A DNA stretch of 64,000 nt from Chamaecrista fasciculata (Eukaryota > Streptophyta > Magnoliopsida > Fabales > Fabaceae), in NCBI GenBank assembly GCA_003254925.1, contig QANZ01042006.1:62001-126000 (forward strand), given 5' to 3'. How positions within the stretch are numbered: the first letter of the stretch is position 1; each line of letters starts with the position of its first letter. Of this stretch, positions 46,881-57,276 are shown in pieces. The position numbers were made by a program, and so were the translations under genes. The notes under the pieces are model-generated. The model made no database searches. It saw nothing but the letters and a program-made list of their open reading frames with translations, and was not told where the DNA came from.

Positions 46881-49800
46881 AATAACCTTGTAGGCGAACT
46901 TTGAAGGCGAATAGAAATATATTTTGACCAATTGCTGATAGCAATTACGGTGTTGTTAAACAAATATATTTGTCAATAGTCCTGAAGACTAACATCAATC
47001 TAAATATTTGATAGATCTGAAGGCCTATATCAAAATAAATGTTTTTATTTTAGATGTGGATTGATTGATGAATTTTAAGATTTGTTATGTGATCACAATT
47101 AATCTTGTGAAATATTTGATATATCAAAATTATTGAGATTGAGTCTCTTGTAGAAACGGTGTTTGATATATTGATATTGCGTCTCCAGAAGAGACGAGAG
47201 TGACCATATATCAATTATTAAATAAGATTGTCATTGATTTAATTTGACAAGTGAACCTGTAGTTCACAGTACATTTATTCTAATAATAATTAATTTTATC
47301 TGAAAGAAAGAGAATTGAAAGATCTCACAAAGATACTCTGGAAGAGTAATAATATATACTCTAGAAGAGTATGAATCTCATATTAAAAGGATTATATTTC
47401 TTGTCATGACCCTATAGTGGTTTGGTATTTGGATATTATTAAAGTATGATATCAATAAACTCAAGGAAAATTTAAGTATATGATATAAATGATTTCTTAC
47501 ATCTTGGTATCTCAATGAATATGAGATAGTTCCTGAAGAACTAAATATGGTATGGTTCCTGTATAACTGAATATGAGATAGTTTCTAAAGAACCAAATAT
47601 GAGATAGTTCCCAAAAAACTAAATCCTTTTATTTATTTTTTTTATCTCCTTTATTTCTTTGAATTATATATATATATGTTATATATATATATGTATATTC
47701 TATTATCATTTTTCATTTGGTTAACCATTTATATGTTAATAATGTATTACTTTATTTCTTTCAGCCTTTTCATCTATTTTTATATGATCTCTTGTTTGAG
47801 TATAAATCATGTATTCATCATATTGTACGTCATACGATCAAATATCTTGTTGAATTATATCAAGCTTTCCTAAAAGAAAGTAAAATATGATGGAGGAAAA
47901 AGGAAATATAATATCGGACATATGATCGTATGTTCCAGTAGAGCCCTCCATCTTGTACTATATTTGTATTAGTACAATTAAAACATATGTTGTAATGAAC
48001 TAGAGGTTCCTTAATTTAAAGGAGTAATGAACCAGAAGTTCATTAATTTAAAGGATACGTTTATAATTTTGTATGACCGGTTAGACCATTCCGGTTCATG
48101 AATAATGCGAACTCAAATTAATGCCTATTAAAGAACCAAAGGTTTCTTGTATATAATGAGTTCTTATGCTGCACGTTCTCAAAGAAAATTGGTTTTAAGA
48201 CCATTACCAGCAAAAGTTGGGATTTGATCCCTTGGAATTTTTGAACGCGTTCATAGAAAAATTGTGGACCTGAAGTGCCACCTTGTGGACAGGTTGATCC
48301 ACTTTGTTCAAATAAAAAGATTGAGCTCAAGTTTTGGATTATTCCATTAAGAACATTTTATAATGCTGGTAAATTTATATCCCAAGTTTTAAAGGGCTAT
48401 TATATGCTAGTTGGGATAAATGTGGTACATCATGTTGTTTATGTCCACACGGTAAATGGTCTTGTTGAATAATTAAATTCCTGATGAGAACATATCAATT
48501 TATATGATGCAGCACTTGTACGCATTAAACTAACAACGTATCATAAATTCTCCCCTATGCTATTGGGTTTAGGTCAGGAGCCGCATATTTTTCATCTAAG
48601 AATTCTTTGGGTGCTGGACTTATATTGCTCCACCATGTGAGTCAGAATGGGCCCCAACGAAAATTGAGAATATCAGTTGGGTATGGATCCCACTCACTTA
48701 TTAAATATCTTAAACTCCTGAAGAGAGATAGTTCATGACATGATTTGTCAATGAAATTAATTTTTCAACATTAGGGGGAGAAAGAAAATAGCCGGAAAAA
48801 TGAATTAAAAGGAATGCATGGTTATTATATACGTTTGATCCTCATGTGAACTTGAAGTTCAAAGAATAATTTATTTGAAGAATATTGTAAATAAATTACA
48901 AAATGCATTCACTGACTCATAGAAATGATAAAGATAGATTTTTCAGCTGAAAATGCTCCAATATATATTGAAGTCCCTGAACGGACTAATCGGTTCCATA
49001 GATAAGAATCCTCAAAAATAAAAGGAGCATCTGAAAAAGATGGTTGAATCAAGGAAATATATGAATCCACAATGAATGAAAAATCTCCGGAAGAGATTCA
49101 GGTACCTGAAAGTGCAGAAAATAATGAGATCTCAATATGTTTATTATTGCCAAAGTATGGAACCGATATGAAAATATTGTAGACAGAGTATTTAAATATA
49201 ATGTAGCGCTACAAATTACAAATTATAAAGAAATTGAGGATCATGAATAATAATTCGTCGAAGAGTGTCGACGTTAGAAATTGGCCAAATTGAAAAGAAA
49301 GGATCCAAGATGAATAAAACTCACTGAGAAATGTGGAAATTTTGGACTTGAAGTCCATAGACATGATGGTGTACAGCCAGCATGATGGTGTACAACCAAT
49401 TAAATATAATTAAGTCTTTGTGCGAAAAGAAAAGAGAAATTGAAAATTTTGACATACAAAGACTAGAACTTTAATTTAAGGAGTTTAATTCTCCCGTGGT
49501 GGATGCAATTATTTTTGAATATATGATCAGGCTGTTTATAAAAGACTTTGATGTCCAAATATTTGAAAGTGTGAAGTTAGTGGGGTACAAATGAGTTTAT
49601 GAATAAAATCGTAATGAAAATAAAAGGCTAAAGTCGTAAGATATAAACTCAAAGGTCTCATATTGAATATGTAAAGACATATTCTCTAGAGATGGATGCA
49701 ATCCCGAAGATGGATGCGACCCCCTTCAAATATTTTAATAGTCTGGCATTGTATGAAAAACTGGATATGCATCTAATGAGTTTGGATATAGTCCATTCAT

Positions 49801-50319
49801 ATGGCTTATTGAACAATGAAATTTATATGAAAATCCCTGAAGGATTATGGGAAGCATGTCAGATGTCTTGTTCAATAAAGATGAATAAAATCCTACATGG
49901 GTTTAAAAAAAAAATTGGACATATGTGGTACAGTTATCTCAAAAAAATATTATTTAAAAGATATCACACTGTGTATATTTATTATTGTTGGAACTCCTGA
50001 AGAGTTCAAAACATAGTAAAATATTGATAGTTTTGCAAGAAAGATTTTGCAAAGATAAAATTTTGTCTCATCTTACAAATTAAGCAAATTATAATAGTGA
50101 GGTTATTACTCATATTATGTAAAAAAATGTATTGAGATAGTTGCACATGGATAAGGTGCATGGACATGGTGTAACTATGATGGTTAGATAAATCATTTGA
50201 AGTGATAAAGTATCCTATTAACCTCAAATGAAGATGCAATTCTTTGGTCTTGTAGTACCATATCTTCATATTATAAGTGGATTACTGTTTTCAGTACACT
50301 TGCTAACGAGATATAGTTC

Positions 50320-52292
50320 TGTTGGGAAATCACAGAGGGAGCGCAGCGGAAGAGAATTTTAAAATTTTGGACTAAAACGTAATTAAAACTAAAAGCCAAC
50401 TCTGTGATTCCTTCCAGGATCCACTAACTATGTTTATACCAGATAAGAGAAGATGTTTACCTAGTTTTGATCGGTGACTTGTCGTATTCGCGAATTCGAG
50501 AAGTCCACAGAGTGTCCTTCCTCTACCAGTAATCCACACGAGCAGTTTGGCAGATGCCTAGGTGCTAGNCAACCTTATTGTATGAAGATAATATGACATG
50601 TATAGCGAAACGACATAGAAGTTCAACAAGTTCGGTCAAGTGATAATTTAGCAGATGTTTATGGAGGCATTTCCAGTTGCAACATTTGAGAAATTTGTTT
50701 ATCAAATTGGAATGTGTCAATTAAAAGATCTTTAGTGATGTTCTGATGAGGGGGAGATACGCGTTGTACTCTTTTTCCCTTCGCCATGAGTTTGTCCCAC
50801 TGGGTTTTCCTGGCAAGGTTTTTAATGAGGCAGCTTGTAATGCGTATCAATAAATTGTGAATATTCAAGGGGAAGTGTTATAAATAATTGTTTGTGAATA
50901 TTCACATTTGACTTTTGGTATTCTCAGTGTATAGAAGTTTGAGTTTTCCTTTAGTTTCTCTATGTACATGAATATGATCTTATCCCTGCATTGTGTACAT
51001 TAAGTTGGTACATCTCACTTGTAGATCCTTTAGCCTATAAATAGAGGCTTTAGGTGTTGATGTAAAGTTGATGAGATGAGTTGAATGATAAGAACCACTC
51101 TCTCCTCTTACTTTTCTCTATTCTTTGAGTATTCATATTTCTTATATTTTATAACAATAATATATATATATATATATACAACTTTNGTGAATTTAATAAA
51201 TCAATAATTCCCTAACTTTTAGGAAACTTATTTAATTTATTTATTCACTAATATTTTTAATTGTAAAACTATTTAACAATTAATTTGAATTTAAATTTGT
51301 CCAACAAATTTAAAACCTCAATCATAGATATCTATTTAAGACAAGATTTAATGTTCTAAGACATTTAACTATGTCCTAAATTGTGTCACCTAAGTGACTC
51401 ACGAATTAACCCTAATTCGTGTCCCAAGAATTAGCATCTTGATCCTGCTCATGTGTGACCCAGCAGGCCTCACGTGAAGTTGGCAGCAAATCATCTTTAT
51501 GACTCACAAGTTGTGAGCGGACTCTAGCAAGCCATCACAACTACCCAAAACACGGGAGTTATCGCTTTAACGATTTTAAGGAATTAACCTAAGTACCACC
51601 TTGTCATAATCCCTATTGTCTCACGATATTTTGGTCATGGATCAGGCACGGGAATGTCATCCAAAATCCAAACCACAACTTTCTCGATTTCCTGAGTTAG
51701 TCCCAATTCCCAGCGTGGCCACGCATTTCTTGGACAGACTTATCGAGGGCGCCAGTTAAATATCTCTCATCTTAAATGAGGGACAAAATCCCATCTTGGT
51801 CAACCACATTCCTTTACACGGTAATCAACCAAACCCGTACCTAGCCTGTATGGCTACCCTGCTACGGGTAACGTTGGACTAGGCCAAAGTTTGACAACTA
51901 CAATGCCGGAATAGTCAAGACCTCAAGTCTAAGGCTATCGTGACAGGTGTACAGGAGAGGCTCGCTTATGACTAAACCCATGCAGGACTCTCCGGGTCGG
52001 TCCAGCAATTTGTAACCCTTACAAAATTGCACCATGACTCTCGAGAAGCATCTAGTGCATGTATCTCTATACACCGAGGTCATGCTGGTCTTAGTTCATT
52101 TACGTTCCCACGTGAATGATCGACCAGGGACAGTTTTAGATTAATTATCTTATAATTAATCAAGGACGCTATCATAGTAAACACGCTAATAATATGATAA
52201 CAACATAATTTATCTCTATAAATTAATCAAAAATACATATGTTCAAATAACACATAAATAAAATGATTGGCCCTAGGGCACAATCTCCATCA
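50320..52292 (-). mobile_element. Solo LTR of another copia-type family, nested in the copia element
   Basis: Ends TGTTGGGAAATCACAGAGGG and CACAATCTCCATCA, flanked by AGTTC at 50315-50319 and 52293-52297. On the minus strand it begins TGATGGAGATTGTGCCCTAG, the same as the partial LTR at 8982. No internal domain is seen, so it is probably a solo LTR of at least 1.35 kb once the foreign block 50570-51185 is discounted. Confidence 0.75.
50569..51186. other. 616-bp block bounded by N, an exact copy of 52500-53115 (probable misassembly)
   Basis: 50570-51185 repeats 52500-53115 without a difference that I can find, including the copia RNase H end, the PPT, the full 3' LTR (50876-51156) and part of the host (AT)n flank. 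It sits in the middle of the nested solo LTR and is bounded by single N bases at 50569 and 51186. A real duplication would not be expected to end exactly at two gap marks. Confidence 0.85.
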
Positions 52293-52805
52293 AGTTCTTC
52301 ATTACAAGGAATGAAAAATATTTTAAAGATAAAGGTTTATTTAAATAAATTTAGTTCACCATTCCTTGATGATGTAGATGCTAGCTTATTATCTGATCTT
52401 CAGAGACAATGGATAAAGCAAATCAATAATGTGTTTAGTTGAGACTACTAATTCAACACATCCAGAAGATGTGTAATTTGTTTTTGTAGGAAAATGTGTC
52501 AACCTTATTGTATGAAGATAATATGACATGTATAGCGAAACGACATAGAAGTTCAACAAGTTCGGTCAAGTGATAATTTAGCAGATGTTTATGGAGGCAT
52601 TTCCAGTTGCAACATTTGAGAAATTTGTTTATCAAATTGGAATGTGTCAATTAAAAGATCTTTAGTGATGTTCTGATGAGGGGGAGATACGCGTTGTACT
52701 CTTTTTCCCTTCGCCATGAGTTTGTCCCACTGGGTTTTCCTGGCAAGGTTTTTAATGAGGCAGCTTGTAATGCGTATCAATAAATTGTGAATATTCAAGG
52801 GGAAG

Positions 52806-53086
52806 TGTTATAAATAATTGTTTGTGAATATTCACATTTGACTTTTGGTATTCTCAGTGTATAGAAGTTTGAGTTTTCCTTTAGTTTCTCTATGTACATG
52901 AATATGATCTTATCCCTGCATTGTGTACATTAAGTTGGTACATCTCACTTGTAGATCCTTTAGCCTATAAATAGAGGCTTTAGGTGTTGATGTAAAGTTG
53001 ATGAGATGAGTTGAATGATAAGAACCACTCTCTCCTCTTACTTTTCTCTATTCTTTGAGTATTCATATTTCTTATATTTTATAACA
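52806..53086 (+). repeat. 3' LTR of the copia element
   Basis: 281 bp, TGTTATAAATAATTG to TTTTATAACA, preceded by the purine tract AAGGGGAAG. Confidence 0.9.
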
Positions 53087-53097
53087 ATAATATATAT

Positions 53098-53148
53098 ATA
53101 TATATATACAACTTTTTTTTTGTTGGCCGAAATATATATATACAACTT
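53098..53148 (-). mobile_element. Ultra-short poly(A) retro-insertion with 17-bp duplication
   Basis: ATATATATATACAACTT occurs at 53098-53114 and 53132-53148. The 17-base insert reads, on the minus strand, TTCGGCCAAC followed by A. The simple (AT)n part weakens the duplication, but ACAACTT is not simple sequence. Confidence 0.5.
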
Positions 53149-53716
53149 AGCTATTTCTAATTGTCTGATATCAATGCGACTAATTAATTAACAAGTTGGT
53201 ATAGTTTGACTTGATGACTTCTCACTTATAAACATGACACCGCTTTTATAATATAACTCAGAAATTATGTTTCCTAGTTATAAGATCACAAAGTAAACTC
53301 TTTGGATCTCAAAGGCCCATTAGTATAAATATAATGACAGAAGTAAATATATGATAAGATACATGATTAATTAGGTTTATTATTGTTAAGGAAAAAAAAG
53401 GTGAAATCATATAACAGACATAGCTTATTTGTGCTTCAAGCTGATAAGGTTGCTGATTGCACATGGTATCCAGCTTCTAGTAGCTAACATAGAAATTGAA
53501 ACTAATGGCAAAAGATGCCTGCAAGTAGAATACTTTTCCCTGTACTGGATCATCATGACATTTGTTAAAGTCTGCATCATCGCTTAATTAAAAAATGATC
53601 GTTAAAGCAAATGTAACATTATATTGTAATGATGAACCAATCATCTTCTTAGTTTGCTTTGCCCTTCTATCATGTATTAATGGAATAGCTTTCTATAATA
53701 ATCATCAACCGGAGAG
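53149..53716. other. Intergenic DNA, no gene seen
   Basis: AT-rich; nothing recognised. Confidence 0.5.
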
Positions 53717-53725
53717 AAAATACAA

Positions 53726-54133
53726 GGCTAAAGTGTAAATTTGGTCCATATCTTTTGTTCAGTTCTCAATTTGATCTTATATCTTTTTATGTTGCAATTT
53801 TGGTCTCATATCTTTAGGTCAGGTCCCATATATTTTTTTGTTGTAGATTTGGTCCTATATCTTTAAATCCATTGCATAATTGGTCTTATATCTTTGGGTC
53901 AGTCAGGTGCAGAAGTGGTCTCATATTTTTGTAAAATACACAATTAACAATTGGTCCTTTTATAAAGATATGAGATCAATTTTGCAACCTAAACAAAAGG
54001 TATGAGACCAAAAATTATATGGGACCAAATTGGAAACTTTTGCAAAGATATAAGACCAAAAGTGCAAAAAAAAAGATATAGGACCAAATTGGGAACTTAG
54101 TGAAAGATATGGGACCAAACTTGCAGTTTAACC
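53726..54133. mobile_element. Mutator-like MITE with 9-bp target duplication
   Basis: Ends GGCTAAAGTGTAAATTTGG and CCAAACTTGCAGTTTAACC; flanks AAAATACAA (53717-53725) and AAAATATAA (54134-54142), one mismatch. Arms rich in GGTC(C/T)ATATCTTT and its complement. No transposase. Confidence 0.8.
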
Positions 54134-54299
54134 AAAATATAATGCATGAGACGTTCCAATAAAATCTGGAGGGGAGGCTAACTAACGAATAAATCATACG
54201 CATAACTGTGTGATAGATTCGAACGCCTCACGCCAATGTGAAGGAAGAAATGTATTAATTCGAGGAAAGCCACTTCAAGGGCTGAAATTAAAAGAACGT

Positions 54300-54348
54300 T
54301 AATGATTTTTTTCTCTTTTTCTTTTTTTGGCCAGATAATGATTTTTTT
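54300..54348 (-). mobile_element. Ultra-short poly(A) retro-insertion with 13-bp duplication
   Basis: TAATGATTTTTTT occurs at 54300-54312 and 54336-54348. The 23-base insert reads, on the minus strand, TCTGGCC followed by an A-rich tail with a few G. Confidence 0.5.
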
Positions 54349-54742
54349 TCTTTTGGTAAGACAAATGATAGCAACTTCGATTTCTTTCGTTTTTGAAGTT
54401 TGAACTATAGAAAATTAAAATATAATTTATAAAATTGTAAGCTCAAATTATCTCAATGGCATAAGTACAAATAAACATTTTTTTGTTTTCTTTTTTTTTT
54501 GAAAAAATTCCATAACTGCTGATCATTCCTTTGATGGTAAGATCATTTTCATTTTATATAATTCAATTCTCAACGTCTTTTTGTTTTCTTGGGCCTTTGG
54601 CCCCGTTTTCTTACCAAAAAATAAATCTAATCAACAAACTAAATAAATATGATGAAATTTGCACTAAACAAGCGGGGATCAATAAAGTTATGCCATTAAG
54701 AAGAAGCAATATGTATTTGAAATTGTCTAATTATAAAATTTA

Positions 54743-55141
54743 AGGTAAATTACACTTTGGTACCCTGTGGTTTGACCCTATTTCACTTTGGTACCCTGTG
54801 GTTTGAAACTTGACACTTTGGTACCCTGTGGTATTCTCCATTAACACTTTGGTACCCTTTGGAGCTATTTTGTAATTTTAACCATAACAAATTTTGCAAA
54901 AATTACATATTGACCCCAAAAAATTTTCAAAAAATTACAAATAGGTCCCTGGATACATATTATATAGGGACTAAAATGAAAAATTTAAAATTTTTTTGGG
55001 GTCAATATGTAATTTTTGTAAAATTTATTATGGTTAAAATTACAAAATAGCTCCAAAGGGTACCAAAGTGTTAATGGGGAATACCACAGGGTACCAAAGT
55101 GTCAAGTTTCAAACCACAGGGTACCAAAGTGTAATTTACCC
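54743..55141. mobile_element. Complete Mutator-like fold-back MITE with perfect 9-bp duplication
   Basis: 399 bp, of which each half is almost the reverse complement of the other (GGTAAATTACACTTTGGTAC to GTACCAAAGTGTAATTTACC). Flanked by TAAAATTTA at 54734-54742 and 55142-55150. The motif GGTACCCTGTGGT is repeated three times per arm. Partial copies lie at 1023 and 12286. No coding capacity. Confidence 0.9.
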
Positions 55142-55490
55142 TAAAATTTAAAATGAAAAATTTAAGGCCAAAACCTCAAATTGGTCCCTTATGTATGGGG
55201 TGTATTTTAAAATTGGTCCCTTATATTTCATTTATTTCATATTGATCCTACATACTTAATTTCTATAATTTCTCAAATTGGTCCCAAATATACTTTTGAA
55301 GACACAATTTGCTCTCATTTGCTAATAAACTCAACTGAGCAAAGAAATAATTCTTCAAGAGTTAGCACATAGTTTCAAACCATCACATTCGAATTTGAAA
55401 CGAGAAAGATATGATCAATTTTACTTTTTTTACTATTAAACGAGTTACCTATTTTCGGGGCTTGATTTGATCTCGTTTGTTGATGGCCTC

Positions 55491-56711
55491 TGTTAAATTA
55501 ACTGGAATTGATTGGAATTGGTTGGAATTTGTTACATTACAATGGGACTTGACACATATTTAAAGACACCAACAACACCTACCACATTTAATATTCTACT
55601 AACCAACTAACTCTAATAAATAAAATCTTGACTTCTAACACTCCCCCTCAAGTTGGAACATAGATGTTAATCATGCCCAACTTGTTACAAAGATATTCCA
55701 AAACATAAAAATCCCATATATCATAAAATTGTGAACATAAAATTAGGAAAAACACCCTTGAAACAAACTTCTCGCAACTCCCCCTGTCATTGTATCTCAA
55801 ATAGTCATCATGTAGACAACTTAAAAGAAATCACCACTAAACTTGTTGAGAGAAGGAAACATAATCCTGTGGTTAAAATCCATGGGAGAAGAAGCTGGAA
55901 TGGAAACACAGCTATGAGCCCATGGTTGAAGTCACAAGGAGATAAGGCTGGAATGAATGAGAACACAACCATCAACTTGATTCAATCAACAAGCTTGAGT
56001 GATGAACAGGGAAAAGAAGAGCAATGTGAGAGGGAATTGGAACGAAAACACAATATAAATCTCAGTATGAAAAATGAAGGACATTGTGAAAAAGAGGCGA
56101 GCCAAGTCTGACTGAAGAAATCAGAGAGGACATAACGAGGTGAATAGTAGTATGAAGAAGAGCACGACCCAGTACCAAATGGCAAAATGACCCTCACCAA
56201 AGGCCTAGACGAGGACTGACGACCCTGAAACAACGGTGACGATGTTCTTCTGCTGTCGGGAAGGCGGCGCGTGGCATTCACGCGCCACGAAACATGAAGG
56301 ATAAATGCGGCGCGTGAGATCCACGCGCTGTCCCATTGGTTGCCAGACTTCGGGGAACATCCAGACGGCGCCGTCTGCCTCTTCCCTCGCCGGCGGTGAG
56401 TATCACAGTTCACAAAAAATTAGTGGGCCACAAAAGTGAGAAACCTTTACTTGACGCAAGAAACAGAGACCATAAACAGAGGAAGTAGTTGTTGGAAGTA
56501 GGGAAGAATTTTTCAGAAGGAATGGAGAAAATTTACCCAAGCTCAAAAGGCTCTGATACTATGTTAAATTAACTGGAATTGATTGGAATTGGTTTGAATT
56601 TGTTACATTACAATGGGATTTGACACATATTTAAAGACACCAACAACACCTACCACATTTAATATTCTACTAACCAACTAACTCTAATAAATAAAATCTT
56701 GACTTCTAACA
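55491..56711 (-). mobile_element. TRIM-like LTR element (1.22 kb) with 5-bp target duplication
   Basis: Two 150-bp LTRs (55491-55640 and 56562-56711) differ at about two or three sites and run TGTTAAATT to TTCTAACA on the plus strand. Flanks are GCCTC at 55486-55490 and 56712-56716. On the minus strand the LTR at 56711-56562 is followed by TAGTATCAGAGCC, nearly the initiator-tRNA-Met primer site, and the other LTR is preceded by TTGAGGGGGAG, a polypurine tract. The internal 921 bp encode no retroviral-type protein. It inserted into the MITE at 55166-56914 and looks young. Confidence 0.92.
55641..56561 (-). other. Internal region of the TRIM-like element
   Basis: Modest open frames exist on both strands (143 codons minus, 56413-55982; 126 codons plus, 55731-56111), but neither resembles a known protein. 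GC-rich CGGCGCGTG / CACGCGCC inverted motifs lie at 56262-56330. The region may be captured sequence or may serve only as RNA packaging sequence. Confidence 0.5.
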
Positions 56712-57012
56712 GCCTCAAAGTACTTGTCAAAAGAAACCTGTAATTTTATATCCATTACATTCAAACTTGAAACAAGAGAGATATGATTGCACTCAGTATT
56801 TTTTAGACCAATTTGAGAAATTATAGAAACATGCAAGACCAATTTAAACAAATAAAATATAAGGAGCCAATTTCAAATCTACCTCACATTAGGGACCAAT
56901 TTGAGGTTTTGGCCAAAAATTTTGATGATAATAACAAATCCATTAAGCTCTTTGAATTTTCCAACAAAGTGATTCAACGTCATTAAAATACTACTTGGTA
57001 GACTTACACAAA

Positions 57013-57099
57013 CCGACCTTAGCTCAGTTGGTAGAGCGGAGGACTGTAGTGGGTATCACAGCTATCCTTAGGTCGCTGGTTCGAATCCGGCAGGTCGGA
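57013..57099 (+). tRNA. tRNA-Tyr (GUA) with intron
   Basis: Acceptor stem CCGACCT / AGGTCGG, A-box TAGCTCAGTTGG, B-box GGTTCGAATCC, discriminator A. Anticodon GTA at 57046-57048, followed by one G and an intron of about 14 bases (57050-57063), as in plant nuclear tRNA-Tyr genes. CCA is not encoded. Confidence 0.95.
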
Positions 57100-57204
57100 A
57101 GATTTTATTTTTAAATTTTGGAGCTTCTTTTAATTTTTAAAAGAATTTGGGGCTGCTTTTCAAAAGGAAAAAGAATTTGGGGCTAATAAATAAATAAAAA
57201 TAGT

Positions 57205-57276
57205 AGGTCCCACCGGGAGTCGAACCCAGGTCGCTGGATTCAAAGTCCAGAGTGCTAACCACTACACCATGGAACC
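57205..57276 (-). tRNA. tRNA-Gln (UUG)
   Basis: Minus strand GGTTCCATGGTGTAGTGGTT start, B-box GGTTCGACTCC, acceptor GGTTCCA / TGGGACC with one G-U pair, anticodon TTG at 57243-57241 inside CTTTGAA. No intron. 105 bp from the tRNA-Tyr and in opposite orientation. Confidence 0.95.

Larger units (their letters stand above)
45817..53086 (+). mobile_element. Decayed Ty1/copia LTR retrotransposon, interrupted by another LTR
   Basis: The 5' LTR (45817-46096) and 3' LTR (52806-53086) share the ends TGTTATAAATAATTG and TTTTATAACA and are about 95% alike. The 5' LTR is followed by CGTTATCAGCACGAGCCTC, a primer-binding region often seen in plant copia elements; AAGGGGAAG precedes the 3' LTR. Coding remnants in the plus sense are full of stops but in copia order: integrase end at about 48440-48740 (LVRIKLTTYHKFSP, GLGQEPHIFHLRIL), reverse transcriptase at about 49690-49860 (LDMHLMSLDIVHSY, NEIYMKIPEGL) and RNase H end at about 52505-52660. 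Flanks ATAAG and ATAAT are an imperfect 5-bp duplication. Confidence 0.85.
55166..56914. mobile_element. Inverted-repeat MITE interrupted by a TRIM-like element
   Basis: Outer ends GGCCAAAACCTCAAATTGG and CCAATTTGAGGTTTTGGCC. Complementary pieces continue to the insertion (CTATAATTTCTCAAATTGG on the left; CCAATTTGAGAAATTATAG on the right). Removing the 1.2-kb retroelement leaves a fold-back of about 0.5 kb. Flanks both contain AAAAATTT, a partial duplication. Confidence 0.8.

Noticed and set aside
51166..51180. (AT)n next to the middle LTR as a target duplication
   Set aside because: It belongs to the duplicated contig block and is simple sequence.
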